Part shown: piece by piece, positions 52,831 to 61,500 of the stretch
Position numbering within the stretch: position 1 is the stretch's first letter
Layout: every line of letters starts with the position of its first letter
Origin: Paenibacillus pinistramenti
GTDB taxonomy: Bacteria; Bacillota; Bacilli; Paenibacillales; Paenibacillaceae
Assembly (NCBI RefSeq): GCF_005869875.1
Contig: NZ_VAWG01000001.1
Location: 124,001-188,000 of the forward strand
Direction: 5' to 3'
DNA length: 64,000 bases
Position numbers and translations under genes: made by a program
The notes under the pieces: generated by a model
Seen by the model: the letters and a program-made list of their open reading frames with translations, nothing else
Database searches by the model: none
Told to the model about the DNA's origin: nothing

Positions 52831-54652
52831 GCGAATCACCCAATTCATATTTTGGTAAACTGCACTGAATCGCCACACCCATGCCTGGTGACGTACAGAC
52901 AAACAAGCCATACTCCTTGCCATATTGCAGGCGGAGCCGGTCCGCCACGTTCCGGAGCCCGATGCCTCTGCGCTCTTCGCCCGGATAATAGGCCTGCATC
53001 TGCTGCTCATTCCATTCGGAATCCGGGTTCAGGCTGGCGGCCAGCTCGCCTGCTGTCATGCCGGTGCCGTTATCTTCCACGCAAAGCAGGATTCTGTCCC
53101 GGTGAGCCCTTCCCGAAATGCGCAGCCTGCCTTTATATGAAATGCCTTCAAATCCGTGCTGGATGCTGTTCTCAACAAGCGGCTGCAGCATCAGCTTCAG
53201 CACCTGGCAGTTCAGCAGCTCCTCCGGGATATCAATCTCATAATCAAACAGCTCATCCCACCTGTACTTTTGAATTTCCAGATAGCTGCGGAGATGCTCC
53301 AGCTCAAGCCACAGCGGAATCTCCTCCCGGTCCTGGATGCTGATCCGCAGAATGCTGCCAAGCCTGAGCACCATCTCACTGACCTTGCGCCCTTCATTCT
53401 GAACAGCCAGCCCGTTGATCAGCTCAAGCGTATTAAACAGGAAATGGGGCTTGATCTGGGCCTGCAGCACCCGCAGCTCGGCCTTGGCCTTCTGCTGCTG
53501 CTCTGCTTTCACTTCCTCCAGGAGGCCCCCCAATTTGTCCGTTAAATTGTTGAAGCCCTGCTGCAGGAGCAGCAGCTCATCATTCCCCTTCTCCTCCACA
53601 CGGGCACTCAGATCTCCATCCTCCACTTTCCGCATAAACCGGACAATGACGCCGATCGTTCCCGTAATCCGGTTCATAAAGAAGACATTGAACAGCAGCG
53701 CCGTCAGCACGCAAATACCGATGATTGTCATGAACCAGGCCGCAAAGGTCATCACTTCTTTAGAAAGATAAGTCCAGGAGGTAACCGAAACCAGACTCCA
53801 CGAATAATCCTTGAGGTGATAAACGGATACCACGGTCTCCTTGCCGTCAAAACGGGCCTTGAAGCTTGTATAGCCGCCGCTTGCGACTGCAATGCTCTTG
53901 GCCGTGTAATCGCTGATTCGCTTTCCGTCCAGCTTGTTCTGATAATCATACAGAATGGTGCCTGCGTCGTTGACAAGCAGAAACCGGGTGTCCTCGAGAT
54001 GGTTGCGGAGCTGCAGATTTTTAAAAATATCCTCGAACTCCCAGTTTTTGATCTGGACGATCAGAATGCCGACATTTTGCAGATAGCGCAGCTCTTTGAT
54101 CAGCCTGATCTGGGTGAACACCGGCTCCGAGCCGGTCAGCTCCGGATATTCATGGGGAGCGATCCATTTGGACTGTCCTTTCAACTTCAGCACCTCTTGG
54201 TAAAGAGGCTCCTGCTTAAATTTTTCGAAAGGCAGCATGGTGAAATTTTCTTTGTTAAAGATTGAAATGGGCTTATCCTGCGCCCCTTCTTTCAAATTGT
54301 AGAGAAACGCATAATCAATGGAAGGATGATTGTACAGCAGGGAACGGAAATTGCGCTGGTTCGCATTGAGGCTTAATTGGTCTTTGGCGGTGAGGTTCTG
54401 GTTGTCGGGGTTGCCGGAGCTGAGTGCAAGCTGGAATACGCCTTTGGCGATCCCGTCATCAGTCACCTTATCCATCTCTTCAAAGACTCCGGTGATGCTG
54501 TAGCTGATCGACTTGAGCGCGTATTCCGCCTGCTCGCTGTATTTTTTCTCAATATAGTGGAAGATGGCAAAGAACGTAATGATACCGACTATAAACAAAG
54601 GGATAATTACAAGCGATAGAAAGGCCGTAAACAGTTTAATGCGCAGATTCAT
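52820..54652 (-). CDS. YesM-type sensor histidine kinase
   Basis: The 610-aa kinase has an N-terminal membrane helix (about 8-28), an extracellular sensor domain, a second membrane helix (about 290-310), a HAMP domain, a His_kinase motif PHFLFNTLELINGLAV and an HATPase domain (ENSIQHGF, EDNGTGMT, GIGLRNVADRL). The start at 54650-54652 has AGGTGG 8 nt upstream; the frame is open 28 codons further but is atypical. It overlaps the regulator gene by 11 bp and lies 25 bp after the MalG-like permease. It probably senses an extracellular sugar or its binding protein. Confidence 0.9.
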   Translation of the reverse strand: MNLRIKLFTAFLSLVIIPLFIVGIITFFAIFHYIEKKYSEQAEYALKSISYSITGVFEEMDKVTDDGIAKGVFQLALSSGNPDNQNLTAKDQLSLNANQRNFRSLLYNHPSIDYAFLYNLKEGAQDKPISIFNKENFTMLPFEKFKQEPLYQEVLKLKGQSKWIAPHEYPELTGSEPVFTQIRLIKELRYLQNVGILIVQIKNWEFEDIFKNLQLRNHLEDTRFLLVNDAGTILYDYQNKLDGKRISDYTAKSIAVASGGYTSFKARFDGKETVVSVYHLKDYSWSLVSVTSWTYLSKEVMTFAAWFMTIIGICVLTALLFNVFFMNRITGTIGVIVRFMRKVEDGDLSARVEEKGNDELLLLQQGFNNLTDKLGGLLEEVKAEQQQKAKAELRVLQAQIKPHFLFNTLELINGLAVQNEGRKVSEMVLRLGSILRISIQDREEIPLWLELEHLRSYLEIQKYRWDELFDYEIDIPEELLNCQVLKLMLQPLVENSIQHGFEGISYKGRLRISGRAHRDRILLCVEDNGTGMTAGELAASLNPDSEWNEQQMQAYYPGEERRGIGLRNVADRLRLQYGKEYGLFVCTSPGMGVAIQCSLPKYELGDSHEA

Positions 54653-54677
54653 CTGCCAAGCCACCTGCCCAAACCCG

Positions 54678-55508
54678 TTATCCCTTAACGCTGCCGGCCG
54701 TGACTCCCTCGATGATCTTCTCCTGCAGCACCGCATAGATCACGATAACCGGCACAACGGAGAACACAATCCCTGCAGACATCTGGGCGTAATTCATCTG
54801 GTATTGATCCCGGAACTGCACCATCCCGACCGGAAGCGTTCTCAGATCATCATTGGACAGGAAGTAGTTCGCAAGAAGGAATTCATTCCAGTTACCGAGG
54901 AAATTGACGATAAATACGGTCACCATAGCAGGGACGGTTAAAGGTACTATCATTCTAGCAAAGATGCCCCCTGACCTCAATCCGTCCATCACCGCCGCCT
55001 CTTCGATTTCACTCGGCAGGGAGCGCATAAACGCCGCCAAAATAATGACCGTAAAAGGGATCGCATTAGCCACATAAGGGATAATCAGCGCCAAGTGGGT
55101 ATCCAGAATATGCAGCTTTCTGACCAGCGTATAAATCGGCAGCATCAGCGCATTGTTCGGAATGAGCATACCGACCAGAATCAGCCCGAACAGCGCCGCG
55201 CCCCAGCGCCCATGCCGCATCCGGGTGACAGCGAAGGCAAACATCGCCCCGAACAGGATGCTCGCGACCGACGACAATATGGAAATGTACAGGCTGTTGA
55301 AAAAGTACGTGCTGATCTTGGCTTTCACCCACGCCTCCGCATAGTTATCAAAAGCCAGCTTCTTCGGCAGGCCGAACGGATTCAGCGCTATGGCGTTATT
55401 ATCCGTTTTGACGGAGGAGAAGATGACAAACAGAAACGGAAACAGGATGACGACCAGATATAGAAGCAGAAAGAGATGCGGCAGTCCTTTTTTCCATGTC
55501 CGGGCCAT
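54678..55508 (-). CDS. ABC sugar transporter permease, MalG type
   Basis: The 276-aa protein has six transmembrane helices and the EAA loop EIEEAAVMDGLRSGGIFARMIVPLTVP, which docks on an MsmX-like ATPase. It is the second permease of a CUT1-family carbohydrate importer. Its ATG overlaps the stop of the first permease by one base. No ATPase gene is present, as in many Bacillales clusters that share MsmX. Confidence 0.9.
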   Translation of the reverse strand: MARTWKKGLPHLFLLLYLVVILFPFLFVIFSSVKTDNNAIALNPFGLPKKLAFDNYAEAWVKAKISTYFFNSLYISILSSVASILFGAMFAFAVTRMRHGRWGAALFGLILVGMLIPNNALMLPIYTLVRKLHILDTHLALIIPYVANAIPFTVIILAAFMRSLPSEIEEAAVMDGLRSGGIFARMIVPLTVPAMVTVFIVNFLGNWNEFLLANYFLSNDDLRTLPVGMVQFRDQYQMNYAQMSAGIVFSVVPVIVIYAVLQEKIIEGVTAGSVKG

Positions 55509-56392
55509 CAGTATTCAATCCTTTCATTACGGCGGGCTACCAGCAGCTGATAGAGGACGGTCACGACAACGGTAAAAATAAAGATGAGCACCGCAATCGT
55601 GTTCCCGTAGCCGTATTTGAAGTTGGTGATCGCATATTTGATCATATAGGTGGCCATGACCTCCGTTGAGCCGGCCGGCCCGCCTTTGGTCATCACCAGC
55701 ACGATGTCCGCCGCTTTCATCGCCCCCGCAATCGACAGCATGATTACGACGGAGATGATCGGCCGGATCAAGGGCAGAACGATCTGTGTTGCTCTTTGAA
55801 AGGCTGAAGCCCCGTCGATCGCAGCTGCCTCCTCAAGCTCACCGGGAATGGACAAAATCGCCGCCAGCACCATCACGATGTAGAATCCGGTCCACTGCCA
55901 CGCGTTCGTGATCAGAATGGACAGCATCGCATACCGTTCGTCGGACAGCCAATAGACCGGCTTGATGCCGAAGGTGCCCAGAATCTGATTCAGCAGGCCG
56001 ATATCCGGCTCGTAAATAAAGCCCCATAAAATGCCTATGACCGCCGTGGACATGATAGAGGGCAGAAAAACAGTCGTCTTGTAAAGGCCCTTCAGCTTCT
56101 TGACGTGGGAGATCAGCAGCGAGAACAGCACGATCAACGGCACTTGGATGAAGATGGAGAAGACGATAAACCAGCCGTTATTTTTGACCGAAACCCAGAA
56201 GCGTTTCTGCTCCAGCGCCTTTGAATAATTATCAAGGCCAATCCATTTGACATGGGTGGAAACCCCGTTCCAGCTGGTGAAGCTGTAGTACAGGGAAGAG
56301 AAGATCGGATAGATAAAAAACATCACAAACAAGATGAGAGCCGGCAGAGTAAACAGCAGAAAGACGGCAGGACTTCTCAGTGCTTTATTCAT
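55508..56392 (-). CDS. ABC sugar transporter permease, UgpA/MalF type
   Basis: The 294-aa protein has six transmembrane helices and the EAA loop ELEEAAAIDGASAFQRATQIVLPLIRP. The start ATG (56390-56392) follows GGAGG; the frame is open further upstream but without a site. It is the first permease of the CUT1-type importer. It lies 109 bp after the lipoprotein gene. Confidence 0.9.
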   Translation of the reverse strand: MNKALRSPAVFLLFTLPALILFVMFFIYPIFSSLYYSFTSWNGVSTHVKWIGLDNYSKALEQKRFWVSVKNNGWFIVFSIFIQVPLIVLFSLLISHVKKLKGLYKTTVFLPSIMSTAVIGILWGFIYEPDIGLLNQILGTFGIKPVYWLSDERYAMLSILITNAWQWTGFYIVMVLAAILSIPGELEEAAAIDGASAFQRATQIVLPLIRPIISVVIMLSIAGAMKAADIVLVMTKGGPAGSTEVMATYMIKYAITNFKYGYGNTIAVLIFIFTVVVTVLYQLLVARRNERIEY

Positions 56393-56501
56393 AAGGACCT
56401 CCAGGCAGGGCAAATTCTTCACACTAAAGCTTCTGAATAGCAAGGAAGCGCCCGCCTGTTCGGCGAGGCGCATCCCGGATTTTCACTAAAGGCTGGCTGC
56501 T

Positions 56502-57908
56502 TTATTCCGATTCCGCATTGGCCTCTTCCTGCACGGCTTGAAGCTCTTTGCCCATCTGTTCCGGAGTCGTCTGCTTGCCGATCAGCTTCTGGATCTGAAT
56601 GTTGCTGATTTCTGTCGTCACATCACCTTGGACCAGAGAGTCAAACGCCGGGAACGAAGACTGCGAAGCATTCAGCACGTTGACAATTTCCTTCATCAGG
56701 TCATCTGTGATGCTCTCTTTCAGGACGTCCTCGCTAAGCTTCATGGAAGGAAGCACCCCGTCCTCCACCAGTCCGCGGATCTGCATTTCTTCGTTGTACA
56801 TATATTTGATGAACAGTTTGACTGCCTGAAGCTTTCTAGGGTCCTTCTCCACCGCTGCCGAGAAGCCGTAACCGTTGTTGACATCCCGCATCAGCGCCGT
56901 TTGGTCGCCCACGCCTCCGTCAACCGGAGGAAGGTTGAAGAAGCCGACCTTGCCGATCATATTGGCACCGGACTGCCCTTCTTTAAACACCGAGGATTTC
57001 CACGTGCCGTCATACATCAGAACCGCTTCACCGCTCGTAAACTGGGTCGTATATTCGGCGTACTCAAATCCAAGCTCGCCTTTCTTGAAGTACCCTTTAT
57101 CCTCCCACTCCTGATACTTGGCAAAAGCCTTCACGACGTTCGGATCAGACCATTTGGCTTCGCCGCTTACAAATTTCTGCGTCACATCCGGGCCTGCGTA
57201 GCGCGCCCAAAGGTGGTTAGCAAGCATGAGCGGCACCCACCCGGCTTTGGAGGCAGCTGCCATCGGCACTTTGCCGTCTGCCTTGATCTTGCCCAGAAGG
57301 TCTTCGAGCTCTGCCCAGGTTGCCGGCACCTTTAAGCCTTTTTCCTCGAAATACGCCTTGTTATAGAAAAATCCTTCGCCCGAGCCGCCGATCGGCAGGC
57401 CGTATACATTGTCTTCATACGTGAACGGCTCCAGGGAAGAGAAGCTGTCGGTCAGCCCCAGCTCTTCCAGGATGGGACTCAGGTTCAGCAGCATGCCCTC
57501 CTTGGCGTAAACCTGGGAATCCGGGCTGCCGAACAAGTCGAAAATATCCGGCGGATTGCCCGCGGCCATCTCGCCGCGCAGCTTTTCTTTCCGGTTCACA
57601 TCGGATTCTACGCCGTCCAGCTTGATGGTAAGCCCCGGTACATCGGCTTCCACCTTCTTGACTACATCGTTCAGGATTGCCAGGCGTTTCTGTTTGTCCG
57701 CCCCTACCTGGGTATGTCTCAATGTCAATTCAAAAGGAGAAGTGTCCACCGCAGATTCGCTGGGCTCAGCTGAAGCAGAGTCGTTTGAAGCATTGCTGGG
57801 AGCCGCACTGTTCTTCCCATTGTTATTCCCATTGCTGCTTCCGCAGGCGGACAGCAGGGTGGCCGCTGCGATGAACAGCGTCAGTAACAGGACCATGCTT
57901 TTCTTCAT
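56502..57908 (-). CDS. ABC transporter sugar-binding lipoprotein
   Basis: The 468-aa protein has a lipoprotein signal peptide with lipobox LLSAC (Cys22), a Ser/Asn-rich tether (about 23-57) and a periplasmic-binding-protein-type extracellular solute-binding domain (SBP family 1; RLAILNDVVKKVEADVPGLTIKLDGV, AAGNPPDIFDLFGSP). It delivers sugar to the two permeases. A perfect TATAAT (complement of 57950-57955) in the upstream gap probably starts the operon, although no good -35 is visible. The substrate is unknown; the downstream nagZ suggests an N-acetylhexosamine sugar. Confidence 0.9.
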   Translation of the reverse strand: MKKSMVLLLTLFIAAATLLSACGSSNGNNNGKNSAAPSNASNDSASAEPSESAVDTSPFELTLRHTQVGADKQKRLAILNDVVKKVEADVPGLTIKLDGVESDVNRKEKLRGEMAAGNPPDIFDLFGSPDSQVYAKEGMLLNLSPILEELGLTDSFSSLEPFTYEDNVYGLPIGGSGEGFFYNKAYFEEKGLKVPATWAELEDLLGKIKADGKVPMAAASKAGWVPLMLANHLWARYAGPDVTQKFVSGEAKWSDPNVVKAFAKYQEWEDKGYFKKGELGFEYAEYTTQFTSGEAVLMYDGTWKSSVFKEGQSGANMIGKVGFFNLPPVDGGVGDQTALMRDVNNGYGFSAAVEKDPRKLQAVKLFIKYMYNEEMQIRGLVEDGVLPSMKLSEDVLKESITDDLMKEIVNVLNASQSSFPAFDSLVQGDVTTEISNIQIQKLIGKQTTPEQMGKELQAVQEEANAESE

Positions 57909-58029
57909 CTTCCGAATCCCCCCGAATAATGAATTTGTTTCACACCCTTATTATAGAGTCAGGCAATCTGCCCTAGATAGGAGGACATTTTTCTAATGGG
58001 GGGATAATATTATCCAATAAACAAAAAAG

Positions 58030-58070
58030 AAAGCGGTTCAAGCTCACACGAACGGTGAGTTGACCGCTTT
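58030..58070 (-). terminator. Terminator of the pflBA genes
   Basis: AAAGCGGT pairs with ACCGCTTT, with inner CTCAC/GTGAG pairing; CTTTTTTTG follows on the minus strand. It lies 27 bp past pflA. Confidence 0.85.
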
Positions 58071-58097
58071 AACGTCATTATATATCACACGAATCTA

Positions 58098-58859
58098 TCA
58101 GGAGGTTAGACCAGCAACGGTTTTATCAGCCGCTACTTCTTTCATGCCCTGCTCGATCAGCCGGTAGGCGCGGGTTACTTCTTCAGGGGTTGGACTTGGT
58201 ACACCTTCAAGCGGATAGGTCCATTTCAAGGCTTCCCATTTATAAATCCCCATTTGGTGGTACGGAAGAATTTCAAACTTCTCAACGGCGTTCAGGCCGC
58301 CGATAAACCGCCCAAGCCCAAGCAAATCCTCTTCGTCCGTGTTAATTCCGGGAACAAGCACATGGCGGATCCACATCGGACGGTTATGATCGGACAGCCA
58401 GTGCGCCATCGCAAGCATCCGGTCGTTCGGTTTGCCGGTCAGCTTAATGTGCTTCTCATTATTGATATGCTTCAAGTCAAGCAGTACGAGGTCGGTTACG
58501 TCAAGCAGGTCTTTGATCTTATCCCCGTCATTGTAGCCGTTCGTATCCAGCGTAGTGTGAAGGTTCCAGCGTTCCTTGACGGCACGGAACAGCTCTGCCA
58601 CAAAATGGGCCTGCAGCGTCGCTTCGCCGCCTGATACTGTTAATCCGCCGCCGGAGGTACGGTAATAGTTAATGTAAGGCTCAATCTCCGCCAGCACTTC
58701 CTCCAGCGTCATATCCTTGCCGCCTTCCAGATTCCAGGTGTCCGGATTATGACAGTACTGGCATTTCAGCAGGCAGCCCTGCATAAAGAGTACGAAACGA
58801 ATGCCGGGGCCGTCGACCGTTCCGAAGGTTTCTAGTGAGTGAATGTGCCCTTTGATCAT
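58098..58859 (-). CDS. pflA: Pyruvate formate-lyase activating enzyme
   Basis: PflA is a radical-SAM enzyme that installs the glycyl radical on PflB. The 253-aa protein has the CxxxCxxC motif as Cys29, Cys33 and Cys36 (MQGCLLKCQYCHNPDTW) and the GGEATLQ region that contacts SAM. AAAGGATG lies upstream. It follows pflB by 73 bp, so the two are co-expressed under anaerobiosis. Confidence 0.95.
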   Translation of the reverse strand: MIKGHIHSLETFGTVDGPGIRFVLFMQGCLLKCQYCHNPDTWNLEGGKDMTLEEVLAEIEPYINYYRTSGGGLTVSGGEATLQAHFVAELFRAVKERWNLHTTLDTNGYNDGDKIKDLLDVTDLVLLDLKHINNEKHIKLTGKPNDRMLAMAHWLSDHNRPMWIRHVLVPGINTDEEDLLGLGRFIGGLNAVEKFEILPYHQMGIYKWEALKWTYPLEGVPSPTPEEVTRAYRLIEQGMKEVAADKTVAGLTS

Positions 58860-58932
58860 GTTACGTCATCCTTTCTGCAGGGGCTGCAGGAAATGTTGGA
58901 AATGCTTTGCTTCAATTACGGATTTTTGTAAA

Positions 58933-61194
58933 TTACATGCCTTGGTGGAATGTTCTGTTCACAACATCCAGCTGCTGCTCACGAGTCAATTTGATAAAGT
59001 TAACCGCATAACCGGATACACGGATGGTCAATTGCGGATAGTTCTCAGGATGTTCCATAGCATCAAGCAGCTGCTGACGGTCAAATACGTTAACGTTCAG
59101 GTGATGCGCGCTGCTGCCGAAGTAGCCGTCCATCATCGCTACCAGGTTGTTCTTGCGGATTTCTGGTTCTTTGCCAAGCGCCTTAGGCACGATGGAGAAC
59201 GTATTGGAAATACCGTCAAGGCTGTGTTCGTAAGGCAGTTTGGCAACAGAGCTCAAGGAAGCGAGCGCACCTTTCTTGTCACGGCCGTGCATTGGGTTAG
59301 CCCCTGGAGCAAACGGTTCGCCGGCTTTACGTCCATCAGGTGTTGTACCTGTCTTCTTACCATAAACCACGTTAGAGGTAATAGTCAAAATGGATTGCGT
59401 TGGCAGAGCGTCCCGGTACGTTTTTTGTTTGCGGATCATGCCCATGAATGTTTCAACCAGATTAGTCGCAATGCTGTCAACACGGTCATCGTTGTTGCCG
59501 TAGCAAGGGAATTCGCCTTCGATTTCAAAGTCAACAGCGATGCCGTTCTCGTTGCGGATCGGTTTAACTTTCGCATATTTGATTGCACTCAGGGAGTCGG
59601 CTACAACCGACAAACCGGCAATACCGCAAGCCATTGTACGAAGGATGTCACGGTCATGCAGCGCCATCTCAATCCGTTCGTAAGCGTATCTGTCATGCAT
59701 GTAGTGAATAACGTTCAAAGTATTTACATAAAGTTTGGACAGCCATTCCATCATAGGGACGAAGCGTTTCATGACTTCTTCGTAATCCAGATATTCGGAA
59801 GTAACAGCTGGGTATTCAGGAGCTACTTGAGTGCCGTATCTTTCGTCTTTACCGCCGTTGATCGCGTACAGGAGGCATTTCGCCAGGTTTGCGCGGGCGC
59901 CGAAGAACTGCATTTGTTTACCGATGCGCATTGCGGATACGCAGCAGGCAATCCCGTAGTCATCGCCGTAGATCGGACGCATCAGATCGTCGTTCTCATA
60001 TTGAATGGAGCTGGTTTCAATTGAAACTTTAGCGCAATATTTTTTAAACCCTTCAGGCAGTTTGTCAGACCAAAGTACAGTCAGGTTTGGTTCTGGAGCA
60101 GGTCCCAGATTGTAAAGGGTATGCAGGAAGCGGAAGCTGTTCTTCGTTACTTTAGTTGTACCGTTAACGGACATGCCGCCGATGGATTCTGTTACCCAAG
60201 TTGGGTCACCGCTGTACAGCTCGTTGTATTCAGGAGTTCTGAGGAACTTAACGATCCGCAGTTTCATTACAAAGTGGTCAACCAGTTCCTGTGCCTGTTC
60301 TTCTGTCATAGCACCTTCAGCAAGGTCGCGTTCAATATATGCATCAAGGAAAGAAGATACGCGTCCGAGGGACATTGCCGCACCGTCTTGCTCTTTAACG
60401 GCTGCCAGATAGCCGAAGTACAGCCATTGGAAAGCTTCTTTCGCGTTGTTGGCAGGTCTGGAAATATCGAAGCCGTACATTTCGCCCAGCTGCTTCAATT
60501 CACCTAAGGCACGGATTTGTTCAGACAATTCTTCGCGAAGACGAATAACGTCAACGTCCATTACGTCTACTTCCATGTCTTTCAGTTCTTCTTGTTTCTG
60601 TTTGATCAAGAAATCAACACCGTAAAGCGCTACGCGGCGGTAGTCGCCGATGATGCGGCCGCGGCCGTAAGCATCAGGCAGGCCTGTGATGATACCGGTA
60701 TGGCGGGCATTTCTCATATCTGCTGTATATGCATCGAATACGCCTTGGTTATGCGTCTTGCGGACATTGGTGTACAAATCAACGATTTCTGGAGGAAGGT
60801 CAAAGCCGTATGCTTTACAAGCGGTAATAACCATTCTCACGCCGCCGTTTGGACGGATAGTACGCTGGAAAGGCTCAGAGCCTTGAACCCCAACGATTTG
60901 TTCTTTATCTTTATCCAGGAAACCAGGTGCATGGGAAGTAATGGTAGAAGGTGTGTTCACATCCACATCCAGCACGCCGCCGGCTTCTCTTTCTTTCTTG
61001 GACAGATCCGAAACGATTTCCCACAATGCTTTCGTGTTCGCTGTAGCACCTTGAAGGAAGGATTCATTGCCCTCATAAGGTTTAATGTTAGTGTCAATGA
61101 AGTTGGCTGTGTTAACCTCTTTCATCCATTTGCCAGGTTTAAAACCTCTCCATGCGTTCTGTGCAGCTGTTGTTTCTCTTTCAATCACCGACAT
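58933..61194 (-). CDS. pflB: Formate C-acetyltransferase (pyruvate formate-lyase)
   Basis: PflB splits pyruvate with CoA into acetyl-CoA and formate in anaerobic metabolism. The 753-aa protein has the catalytic pair Cys-Cys in [12 protein letters not shown] and the C-terminal radical Gly in [17 protein letters not shown]. The start at 61192-61194 (GGAGGG upstream) gives the [23 protein letters not shown]-type N-terminus. The promoter region with Rex and Fnr sites lies upstream. PflB and AdhE together serve mixed-acid fermentation. Confidence 0.96.
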   Translation of the reverse strand: MSVIERETTAAQNAWRGFKPGKWMKEVNTANFIDTNIKPYEGNESFLQGATANTKALWEIVSDLSKKEREAGGVLDVDVNTPSTITSHAPGFLDKDKEQIVGVQGSEPFQRTIRPNGGVRMVITACKAYGFDLPPEIVDLYTNVRKTHNQGVFDAYTADMRNARHTGIITGLPDAYGRGRIIGDYRRVALYGVDFLIKQKQEELKDMEVDVMDVDVIRLREELSEQIRALGELKQLGEMYGFDISRPANNAKEAFQWLYFGYLAAVKEQDGAAMSLGRVSSFLDAYIERDLAEGAMTEEQAQELVDHFVMKLRIVKFLRTPEYNELYSGDPTWVTESIGGMSVNGTTKVTKNSFRFLHTLYNLGPAPEPNLTVLWSDKLPEGFKKYCAKVSIETSSIQYENDDLMRPIYGDDYGIACCVSAMRIGKQMQFFGARANLAKCLLYAINGGKDERYGTQVAPEYPAVTSEYLDYEEVMKRFVPMMEWLSKLYVNTLNVIHYMHDRYAYERIEMALHDRDILRTMACGIAGLSVVADSLSAIKYAKVKPIRNENGIAVDFEIEGEFPCYGNNDDRVDSIATNLVETFMGMIRKQKTYRDALPTQSILTITSNVVYGKKTGTTPDGRKAGEPFAPGANPMHGRDKKGALASLSSVAKLPYEHSLDGISNTFSIVPKALGKEPEIRKNNLVAMMDGYFGSSAHHLNVNVFDRQQLLDAMEHPENYPQLTIRVSGYAVNFIKLTREQQLDVVNRTFHQGM

Positions 61195-61269
61195 TTTTAT
61201 TCCCTCCATTATTTATGGTTTGGAGTACGAAGGCTTGAAGGTTATCCTCCGCCTCGAGATCCCTAAAAT

Positions 61270-61287
61270 TTGTGATACTTTTCACAA
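61270..61287 (-). promoter_or_regulatory. Rex operator
   Basis: TTGTGATACTTTTCACAA is a perfect TTGTGA-N6-TCACAA palindrome, matching the Rex consensus of Bacillales. Rex represses fermentation genes when NADH/NAD+ is low. It lies 76 bp upstream of the pflB ATG and at about +72 to +89 of the proposed Fnr-type transcription start. Confidence 0.7.
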
Positions 61288-61364
61288 CTTAGAATCTGAT
61301 GAGGCCAGTTCAAGGGTTAACTTCAGCTGTTCCCATCAAGCGCTGCGGGATCTTTTATGGTTTA

Positions 61365-61428
61365 ATCATAGCTTATCCCCCGGAAAAATGATGTGACAAA
61401 CATCACAGTTGCGGTGATGTTTGTCACT
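61365..61428 (-). promoter_or_regulatory. pflB promoter with tandem CRP/Fnr boxes
   Basis: On the minus strand TATGAT (61365-61370) places the start near 61358. TGTGACAAACATCACA (61392-61407) is a perfect TGTGA-N6-TCACA site centred at -41.5, the class II position. A second site, GGTGATGTTTGTCACT (61413-61428, one change per half-site), is centred at -62.5, exactly 21 bp upstream. The same bases form a 14-bp inverted repeat (61393-61406 and 61414-61427) with T7 on the plus strand and ATTTTT on the minus strand, so the DNA could also act as the adhE terminator. Confidence 0.6.
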
Positions 61429-61500
61429 TTTTTTCGCCAGATGATCAGGTCCGGCTTTCCGGAGGTGTCCCGGTTGTACCTTGATCGCTGCTAGTCTCTC

